Positions 7,185 to 11,960 of a DNA stretch of 11,960 nucleotides are shown here, piece after piece. The stretch is from positions 1 through 11,960 of the forward strand of contig JBOHRE010000095.1 in the NCBI GenBank assembly GCA_050732635.1. Reading direction: 5' to 3'. Under the pieces are notes generated by a model. It did not search any database. It had not been told where the DNA came from and saw only the letters and a list, made by a program, of their open reading frames with translations. Position numbers and translations under genes: made by a program. How positions within the stretch are numbered: position 1 is the stretch's first letter; each line of letters starts with the position of its first letter. The stretch is from JBOHRE01 sp050732635 (lineage in GTDB: Bacteria; Gemmatimonadota; Gemmatimonadetes; Longimicrobiales; RSA9).

Positions 7185-7817
7185 ATGCTCACGAGTCGAA
7201 CGCTGTTCGCGCAGCCGCTGCTCCTCGCCTGCGGCCTCGCCGCGTGCGGGGCCGAGGAGGAGCCGGACTTCGAGGAGCTACCGGCCGTGCCCGCGGCCGA
7301 GCAGGCTGCACCGCCGGACACGACCGCGGAGGCCCTGTGGCAGCACCTGCAGCAGGCGAACTACCGCGAGGCCTGGCAGCTCTGGCCCGGCAAGGGCGAG
7401 CTCTACGCGGGGACCGAGCCGCATGGCATGCTGCTGACGACCTACACGAACACGGTGGCCGAGCTCGGCCTGCCGGATCTCCAGGGCACCCTGCCCGCCG
7501 GCGCCATCGTGGTGAAGGAGAACTACATGCCCGACAGCACGCTCGCGGCGCTCACGGTGATGCTGAAGGCGCCCGGGGGCTACGATCCGGCCAACAATGA
7601 CTGGTTCTGGGTGAAGTACAACCCGGACGGGACGGTGGCGGACGACGCGGCCGGGCGTGCGCCGATGTGCGCCGCCTGCCACAGCCAGGCCGCGCAGCAG
7701 GACTACCTGATCACGGCCATGCAGCAGCGGACGGGCGCCGAGATGCCGCCCGTGCCGGGCGCGGAGATGCCGCCCGTGCCGGGCGCGCACCCGACGGATA
7801 CGGCCCAGCGGCGTTGA
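7185..7817 (+). CDS. Cytochrome P460-family c-type haem lipoprotein
   Basis: The only plus-strand gene in the window: 210 residues. A lipoprotein signal ends in L-A-A-C, with C21 followed by an acidic stretch (EEEPDFEE). The body resembles cytochrome P460-family proteins: 'YREAWQLWPGKGELY' (60-74), 'EPHGMLLTTYTN' (78-89), 'GAIVVKENY' (106-114, with K111), 'WFWVKYNPDG' (140-149), and a C-terminal CXXCH c-haem site, C162-A-A-C165-H166. P460 proteins are periplasmic haem proteins, some of which oxidise hydroxylamine or bind nitric oxide. In true P460 a lysine crosslinks the haem; whether K111 does so is open, and cytochrome c'-beta relatives lack the crosslink. The ATG has a GGGAGG ribosome site four bases upstream. 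The tail (184-199) holds a tandem GAEMPPVP repeat. An ECF-type promoter precedes it, and it converges with the DoxX gene. Confidence 0.88.
   Translation: MLTSRTLFAQPLLLACGLAACGAEEEPDFEELPAVPAAEQAAPPDTTAEALWQHLQQANYREAWQLWPGKGELYAGTEPHGMLLTTYTNTVAELGLPDLQGTLPAGAIVVKENYMPDSTLAALTVMLKAPGGYDPANNDWFWVKYNPDGTVADDAAGRAPMCAACHSQAAQQDYLITAMQQRTGAEMPPVPGAEMPPVPGAHPTDTAQRR
7734..7781 (+). repeat. Tandem 24-bp in-frame duplication in the P460 tail
   Basis: Two adjacent 24-base units, 7734-7757 and 7758-7781, differ at one base (GCC versus GCG for Ala). Each encodes GAEMPPVP, and a further GA follows. The near identity points to a recent slippage duplication, making copy number a candidate for strain variation. 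The repeat lies after the haem motif, so extra copies should not disturb the fold. Confidence 0.9.
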
Positions 7818-7878
7818 CGCGGGTTGGGCGGCTGCGCCTCCAGCTCCACGCCTCGAGCCGTCCGCGAGCCCGTTCACG

Positions 7879-8316
7879 TCAGCGCCGCCGTCGCAGAGCC
7901 CGGTCCAGCGTGAGCGTGTCGTCCCGGGCATTGATCACTAGGACGATCGACGCGGCCGTGATCACGATGGACGCCAGGAACAGGTGCGCGCCGCCGCGCG
8001 TCAGACCGAAGACGCCCCACGGGTCGATCAGCTGCTTCCAGCTCGCGAGCGTCGACACGCCGTTCACCACGAGTTGGATCCAGGCAAGCGGCACGCGCAA
8101 CAGGCCGGCCGCGAGCGCGAGCCCGAGCAGGATCTCCGCGACGCCCAGGAGCTGGACCAGCGAGGGCCCGGTCTCGACCCGGTAGAATCTCGAGAAGATG
8201 CCGACCGATCCCTCCGTGGCGACGATCTTGTCGGCTCCCCAGTACGCCAGGAACACGCCCATACCGAGGCGCAGGATCGGCATCGTCCAGCGGGACAGAG
8301 CGACCCCGGCCGTCAC
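7879..8316 (-). CDS. DoxX-family membrane protein
   Basis: A 145-residue membrane protein with four predicted helices at about 13-28, 53-72, 76-93 and 109-130. 'ILRLGMGVFLAYWGADKI' near the N-terminus and 'GVAEILLGLALAAGLL' in helix 2 are typical of DoxX. The C-terminus is basic (RALRRRR). In Mycobacterium tuberculosis a DoxX protein joins a superoxide dismutase and a sulfurtransferase in a membrane complex that counters oxidative and thiol stress. That precedent fits a place in a redox sigma-factor operon, but its role here is inferred. The preferred start is the GTG at 8316: it has a G-rich Shine-Dalgarno (GAGGGGGG) overlapping the anti-sigma stop and lies eight bases after it. The ATG at 8283 is the alternative and would give 134 residues. 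It is the last gene of the sigma operon and converges with P460. Confidence 0.88.
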   Translation of the reverse strand: MTAGVALSRWTMPILRLGMGVFLAYWGADKIVATEGSVGIFSRFYRVETGPSLVQLLGVAEILLGLALAAGLLRVPLAWIQLVVNGVSTLASWKQLIDPWGVFGLTRGGAHLFLASIVITAASIVLVINARDDTLTLDRALRRRR

Positions 8317-8323
8317 GCCCCCC

Positions 8324-8590
8324 TCACGCGAGCCCCTGCCGCGCTTCCTCCGCGAGCAGCTGCTCGAAGATTCTGCGCCGCAGCCCGGGCGGCGCCAGGC
8401 GCCGCGCGACACGCCGCATGAACTCGCTGTAGGCGCGCTGGAAGTCGTACTGCGGGAAGCAGCGCTCGCACAGCTCGAGGTGTTGCTGTACTTCGGCCTC
8501 CGATGCGGCGTCGAGCTCGCCGTCGATGAACTCCCACAGACGGGCGATCACATGCTCGCACGAAATCATGACGCCGGCGCGATCAGTCAT
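8324..8590 (-). CDS. Zinc-binding anti-sigma factor (ZAS/RsrA-like, zf-HC2)
   Basis: An 88-residue soluble protein. The zf-HC2 motif is clear: C11-E-H13, 'LWEFIDGELD' (18-27), then H37-LEL-C41-ER-C44. In Streptomyces RsrA the zinc and redox residues carry the same numbers (C11, H37, C41, C44), so this protein has every residue needed for a thiol-disulfide switch that releases its sigma factor on oxidation. A basic C-terminal helix (about 58-85) follows. There is no transmembrane segment, so sensing would be cytoplasmic. The ATG at 8590 lies within the sigma gene's end (ATGACTGA, 8-base overlap), giving coupled, matched synthesis of the pair. DoxX follows eight bases after the stop. Redox control is inferred from the residues and from family knowledge. 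Confidence 0.92.
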   Translation of the reverse strand: MTDRAGVMISCEHVIARLWEFIDGELDAASEAEVQQHLELCERCFPQYDFQRAYSEFMRRVARRLAPPGLRRRIFEQLLAEEARQGLA

Positions 8591-9299
8591 GCACGGCTCC
8601 GGGCAGGTAGCCCGCCTCGATGGCGTAATCGACCAGGTCGTTCTGCAGCAGCCGCCGAGCGCGGAACAGCCGGCTCTTCACGGTGCCCAGCGGAACCTCC
8701 AGCACCTGCGAGATCTCCGGGTATGTCAGCTCGCCGAGGTCGCTCAGCACCAGGACGTCGCGGAACTCGACCGGCAGGCGGTCGATCGCGTCGACGATCT
8801 GCTGGTCGATGAACGACTCGAAGAACTCGCTCTGCGGGTCATCGGCTTGCACCCGGCCGAATGCATCCATCACGCCCAGCGCCTCGCTGCGAACGTCCAG
8901 TTCGCTAGCCGGCCGCTCCAGCTGCGAGCTCTTGCGCTCCTCGGTGTGCAGGAACGCATTCCGGCAGATCGTGAACAGCCAGGACCGGCAGTTGCTGCCG
9001 CGTTCGTATCGCTCCCACCCCCGATAGGCACGCAGATACGTCTCCTGCACCAGGTCCTCCGCCGCGTCGGCGTCACCCTGCGTGAGCCGCATCGCGAACC
9101 GGTAGACGGCGTTCAGCCAGGGCAGCGCTTCCTCGGCGAAGCCCGCTTTGCGCAGCGGCGTTTCGCCGGGGTCCGATGGCGCATCGGCGGTGCGATCCCG
9201 CCCCGCACGGGGCGCGCGCCGCCGCCGCCGTGCACCCGGCCTGCGGTTCAGCTGCTCCCACGCGAGCCGAACCCGCTGCCGAAATGCCTCGAGCGGCAT
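8583..9299 (-). CDS. ECF RNA polymerase sigma factor (SigR/SigH-like)
   Basis: A 238-residue sigma-70-family protein without region 1 or 3. Sigma-2 covers about 55-120 ('LNAVYRFAMRLTQGDADAAEDLVQETYLRAY', then 'NCRSWLFTICRNAF'). Sigma-4 covers about 165-222 and ends in the helix-turn-helix 'LTYPEISQVLEVPLGTVKSR'. The group assignment rests on the RsrA-like partner directly downstream and on the GGAAC-N18-GTT promoter upstream, a sign of autoregulation. The ATG at 9299 is chosen because the longer frame (to 9425) would start within the predicted promoter, upstream of the transcription start. It overlaps the stop of a 28-codon leader frame (TAATG). From this start residues 1-50 are an extension beyond the normal ECF domain, with an Arg-rich run at 19-36. 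The absence of a good ribosome site at 9299 leaves the exact start uncertain; the core domain is certain. Confidence 0.93.
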   Translation of the reverse strand: MPLEAFRQRVRLAWEQLNRRPGARRRRRAPRAGRDRTADAPSDPGETPLRKAGFAEEALPWLNAVYRFAMRLTQGDADAAEDLVQETYLRAYRGWERYERGSNCRSWLFTICRNAFLHTEERKSSQLERPASELDVRSEALGVMDAFGRVQADDPQSEFFESFIDQQIVDAIDRLPVEFRDVLVLSDLGELTYPEISQVLEVPLGTVKSRLFRARRLLQNDLVDYAIEAGYLPGAVHD

Positions 9300-9385
9300 T
9301 ACGCGACCAGCACCGGAGGGCGCGCGGCGAGCAGCGCCCGCGGCGCGAGCGCGATCCACGCGGCCAGGTTGTCCCCGCGTCGCAT
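9299..9385 (-). CDS. Possible 28-codon leader peptide coupled to the sigma gene
   Basis: A short frame starts at the ATG at 9385, with a Shine-Dalgarno AAGGGG (9396-9391) five bases upstream, and stops at TAA, whose last A is the first base of the sigma ATG (TAATG). The peptide begins MRRGDNLAAW and is Arg/Ala/Leu-rich. The sigma start has no clear ribosome site of its own, so re-initiation after this frame would explain its translation. It may alternatively be a chance open frame in GC-rich DNA. There is no homology to support it; the ribosome site and the overlap are the evidence. Confidence 0.35.
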   Translation of the reverse strand: MRRGDNLAAWIALAPRALLAARPPVLVA

Positions 9386-9401
9386 GCGAACCCCTTCCAT
9401 C

Positions 9402-9411
9402 GAACGCGTTC
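9402..9411. repeat. 10-bp palindrome just downstream of the sigma promoter
   Basis: GAACGCGTTC is a perfect palindrome about ten bases downstream of the sigma promoter's -10 element, close to the predicted transcription start. It could be an operator or chance. Confidence 0.3.
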
Positions 9412-9420
9412 CAGAGGAAG

Positions 9421-9447
9421 AACATTCGAGCGTGGCGGACGGTTCCC
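9421..9447 (-). promoter_or_regulatory. ECF-type autoregulatory promoter of the sigma operon
   Basis: On the minus strand GGGAACCG begins at 9447 and GTT lies at 9423-9421; GGAAC and GTT are separated by exactly 18 bases. The -35 is the same as at the other three sites, while the -10 context is AATGTTCTT rather than CCGGTTG. Transcription would start near 9414, giving a leader of about 30 bases to the short leader frame and about 115 bases to the sigma ATG. Positive autoregulation is usual for SigR-type factors. Confidence 0.72.
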
Positions 9448-9487
9448 GGCGGCAGTCTCGCGCGGCCGGTGGAGCGAGGAAGTTGGC

Positions 9488-9503
9488 CGGGCGACGTCGC
9501 CCG
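9488..9503 (-). terminator. 16-bp perfect palindrome directly after the kinase stop
   Basis: CGGGCGACGTCGCCCG begins at the base after the kinase TGA. It can fold with a six-pair GC stem and an ACGT loop. No T-run follows, so it is at best a non-canonical terminator; it could also be a protein-binding dyad. It separates the kinase from the independently promoted sigma operon. Confidence 0.4.
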
Positions 9504-11960
9504 TCAGCCGAGCAGCTCGGCCACCTTCTGCACCAGCGCGGCGGGCGCGAACGGCTTGGCCAGGAACGGCGTGTCATCCAGCACACCGTGGATGCCTAGC
9601 TCATCGCGGGTGTAGCCGGACATGAACAGCACCGGCACGCCGGGCCGGCGGTCGGCGATGTGGTCGGCCAGCGTGCGGCCGCTCATGCCGGGCATGATGA
9701 CATCGGTGACGACCAGGTCGATGGCGGCCGGCTCGCGCTCGAGCAGGTCGAGCGCCGCGCCGCCGTCCTCCGCCTCGAGCACGCAGTAGCCGCTGCGTTG
9801 CAGCACGCGGCTCGCGAGCGCGCGCACGCCCGGCTCGTCCTCGACCAGCAGCACGCGTGCGCCGGGCCGGCCGTCGCGCGGCGCGCGCGCCTCGGTCGGC
9901 TGCGCCTCCGGCTCGCCCTCGACCTGCGGCAGGTAGATCCTGAAGGTCGCGCCCTCGTCCGGGTTGCTGTGCGCGACCACGTCGCCGCCACTCTGCTTCA
10001 CGATGCCGTAGATGGTGGCCAGCCCGAGGCCGGTGCCCTTGCCCTGCTCCTTGGTCGTGAAGAACGGCTCGAATAGGTGCTCGCGCACCGATTCGTTGAA
10101 GCCCGTGCCGGTGTCGCTGACCTCGAGCGCGACGTAGTCGCCGGGCTCCAGTTCGCTGCGGTCGGCGCCGACGTGGCCGTCCAGCCGCACCGCGCTGGTG
10201 CGGATGCGCAGCCGGCCGCCGTGCGGCATCGCGTCTCGTGCGTTCACGGCCAGGTTCATGATCACCTGCTGCAGCTGGCCCGGGTCGGCGCGCACGCACG
10301 CGAGCTGCGGCTCGAGCTCGAGCTCGACCGCGATCATCTCACCCACGAGCCGGCCGATGAAGGGCATCATCTCGCTGATTACCGCGTTGAGCGCGACCAC
10401 GCGCGGCCGCAGCAGCTGTTTGCGGCTGAACGCCAGTAGCTGGCGCGTCAGCGCGACGCCGCGCTCGACCGCGCGCTCGATCTCCACCACATCGTCCCGC
10501 AACGCGGCGTGCAGCTCGGCGGAGTCGAGCAGCAGGTGCGTGAGCCCGAGTACGGACGTCAGCAGATTGTTGAAGTCGTGGGCGACGCCGCCCGCGAGCT
10601 GCCCGACGGCCTCCAGCTTCTGCGCGTGGTGGAGCTGCTCCTCGAGTTTGCGCGCGTCCGTCACATCGCGCGAGTTGATCACCACCGCGCGCACCGCCGG
10701 ATCGGCGAGCAGGTTCCTGGCCGTCGCCGCGAAGTCGCGCCACTCGCCGTTCTTGTGTCGGTAGCGGAACACGACCGAGCGCGTCGTGCCCGGCTCGGAG
10801 AGGAGTCCGACGAACTCCTCCTGCACACGTGCCACGTCGTCGGGGTGCAGGAACTCGAAGGCGGAGCGGCCGACGCGCTCCTCCTCCGTGTAGCCCGTCA
10901 TCCGCTGCGTCGAGGGCGACTCGTACACCACCTTGCCGCTCCCGTCCAGCAGCACGATGCCGTCGGCAGCGTTCTCGATCAGCGAGCGGAAGCGCCGCTC
11001 GCTGGTGCGCAGCGCCTCCTCGAACTGCTTGCGCTCCGTGACGTCGCGGTAGACCACGTAGATGCGGCGCCGGCCGTCGGCATCGTCGAAGGGCGTGGCG
11101 ACGATGGAGACGTGCACCTCGCTGCCGTCCTTGCGCCGCCGCACTGTCTCCTGGCGCATGGCCTCGCCGCCGTGCACCCGCGTCGTCCACGACTCGGCCT
11201 GCTCGCGCAGCTGCGCCGGCACGATGAAGTCGTTGACCTTGCCGCCCAGCAGCTCGTCCTGCGCGTAGCCGAACAGCTCGCAGAACGCCTGGTTCGTGCG
11301 CAGCACGCGGTCCTCGTGATCGATCAGCGCGATCGGCGCCGGCGCCCACTCGAACAGCGATTCGAAGTAGTGCTGCTGCCGGCGCGCCTCGGCCGCCGAC
11401 TCGCGCGAGTCGGTCGCGTCGTGCAGGTGCACGATCAGGCGCGTGCGCTCGCCATCGACGTGCCGCGAGCCGGTGCCCTCCAGCACGCGCCAGCCGCCAG
11501 CCACGTGCTGCGCGCGCAGGTCCAGCGCCGGCGCCGCGCCGGTGGCCAGCAGCGCGCGCAGCGCCGCGTCGACCGACAGCCGGTCCTGCGGATGCGTCAG
11601 GTCGCTGAGCGTGCGCCCGGCGATCGTGGCCCGCCGGTAGCCGAGCACGCGCTCGAGCGCCGGGCTCGCGTACTCGATGCGGCCCGCCGCGTCGCAGATC
11701 AGCACCACGTCCGAGGCGTGCTCGATGATCGAGCGGAACAGCCGCTCGCTGCTCTCCAGCGCGGCGCGCGCGCCGTGCCGCGCGGCGGCCTCCAGCCACA
11801 GCTCGACCTCGGTCACGGCCAGCGCGGCCAGGTCCTCGAGCACCGCGGCGTCCGTGTCGCTCCAGGCGCGGGGCGCTGTCGAGGCCGCGACCAGCGAGCC
11901 CAAAACCTGGCCGTCTGCGCCGACCAGCGGCACCGCCAGCACGGCGCGCGCGCGCAGCAC
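9504..11960 (-). CDS. Hybrid PAS-domain sensor histidine kinase with C-terminal receiver (N-terminus beyond window)
   Basis: The last 818 codons of a hybrid two-component kinase; the frame runs off the right edge, so the true start is missing. Numbering from the window edge: the end of a GAF-like domain (1-58), PAS 1 (about 71-185), PAS 2 (about 195-310), PAS 3 (about 319-437), then HisKA with the phospho-acceptor H461 in 'GGVAHDFNNLL'. The ATPase domain has N573 in 'NLAVNARDAM', D616-x-G-x-G, 'FEPFFTT' (630-636) and G642-TGLG. The receiver (about 702-818) has E707/D708, phospho-acceptor D753 in 'VVTDVIMPG' and K802 in 'FLAKPF'. All catalytic residues are present. There is no transmembrane segment in the visible part, and the PAS/GAF set suggests cytoplasmic small-molecule, redox or light sensing; no cofactor can be named. 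No separate response regulator lies beside it, so phosphate may pass to a distant partner. Confidence 0.95.
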   Translation of the reverse strand: MLRARAVLAVPLVGADGQVLGSLVAASTAPRAWSDTDAAVLEDLAALAVTEVELWLEAAARHGARAALESSERLFRSIIEHASDVVLICDAAGRIEYASPALERVLGYRRATIAGRTLSDLTHPQDRLSVDAALRALLATGAAPALDLRAQHVAGGWRVLEGTGSRHVDGERTRLIVHLHDATDSRESAAEARRQQHYFESLFEWAPAPIALIDHEDRVLRTNQAFCELFGYAQDELLGGKVNDFIVPAQLREQAESWTTRVHGGEAMRQETVRRRKDGSEVHVSIVATPFDDADGRRRIYVVYRDVTERKQFEEALRTSERRFRSLIENAADGIVLLDGSGKVVYESPSTQRMTGYTEEERVGRSAFEFLHPDDVARVQEEFVGLLSEPGTTRSVVFRYRHKNGEWRDFAATARNLLADPAVRAVVINSRDVTDARKLEEQLHHAQKLEAVGQLAGGVAHDFNNLLTSVLGLTHLLLDSAELHAALRDDVVEIERAVERGVALTRQLLAFSRKQLLRPRVVALNAVISEMMPFIGRLVGEMIAVELELEPQLACVRADPGQLQQVIMNLAVNARDAMPHGGRLRIRTSAVRLDGHVGADRSELEPGDYVALEVSDTGTGFNESVREHLFEPFFTTKEQGKGTGLGLATIYGIVKQSGGDVVAHSNPDEGATFRIYLPQVEGEPEAQPTEARAPRDGRPGARVLLVEDEPGVRALASRVLQRSGYCVLEAEDGGAALDLLEREPAAIDLVVTDVIMPGMSGRTLADHIADRRPGVPVLFMSGYTRDELGIHGVLDDTPFLAKPFAPAALVQKVAELLG

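Noticed and set aside
6263..7600. A 445-codon plus-strand frame across the divergent region
   Set aside because: It runs antisense to DUF3179 and the membrane protein gene, crosses both ECF promoters, and then shadows the P460 gene out of frame.
7818..7878. A terminator between the convergent P460 and DoxX genes
   Set aside because: I looked for a hairpin with a T-run on either strand and found only short, imperfect GC-rich complementarity.
9300..9425. Longer sigma factor start at 9425
   Set aside because: That ATG overlaps the predicted -10 element, upstream of the transcription start, and the added residues show no sigma character.

Overview
The window is very GC-rich (roughly 70%) and densely packed with genes, nearly all on the minus strand. 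Two predicted lipoproteins, an outer-membrane beta-barrel and a periplasmic DsbA-like protein show a two-membraned (Gram-negative-type) bacterium. A Gemmatimonadota-like organism would fit the GC content, the style of M14 peptidase, the DUF3179 protein and the ECF/anti-sigma pair. That is an impression from protein style, not a proven placement. There are no RNA genes, insertion sequences, CRISPR arrays or phage genes.

Layout from left to right. (1) 1-1797, minus: exported M14-type metallopeptidase, cut by the left edge, with an unusual first metal-ligand position. (2) 1907-3667, minus: YbiT-type ABC-F ATPase, probably read from a leaderless mRNA. (3) 3735-6347, minus: a tight three-gene operon of DUF3179 lipoprotein, outer-membrane beta-barrel and DsbA-like thiol oxidoreductase. 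(4) 6464-6949, minus: a four-helix membrane protein, divergent from (5) 7185-7817, plus: a cytochrome P460-family lipoprotein. (6) 7879-9299, minus: an operon of ECF sigma factor, zinc-binding anti-sigma factor and DoxX membrane protein, preceded by a possible 28-codon leader peptide. (7) 9504-11960, minus: a hybrid PAS sensor histidine kinase whose N-terminus lies beyond the right edge.

The main result is regulatory. Four intergenic sites carry GGAACCG followed, at exactly 18 bases after GGAAC, by GTT. This closely resembles the promoter class read by SigR/SigH-type ECF sigma factors (GGAAT/C-N18-GTT). The sites lie before the sigma operon itself, before the DUF3179-barrel-DsbA operon, and back to back between the four-helix membrane protein and the P460 lipoprotein. 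The anti-sigma protein has C11, H37, C41 and C44, the same numbering as the zinc/redox centre of Streptomyces RsrA. Together the window looks like one self-contained envelope redox-stress regulon: a thiol-sensing sigma/anti-sigma switch that drives DoxX, a haem lipoprotein, a four-helix membrane protein, and an outer-membrane/periplasmic DUF3179-barrel-DsbA module. The promoter motif is seen directly; the redox-stress role is inferred.
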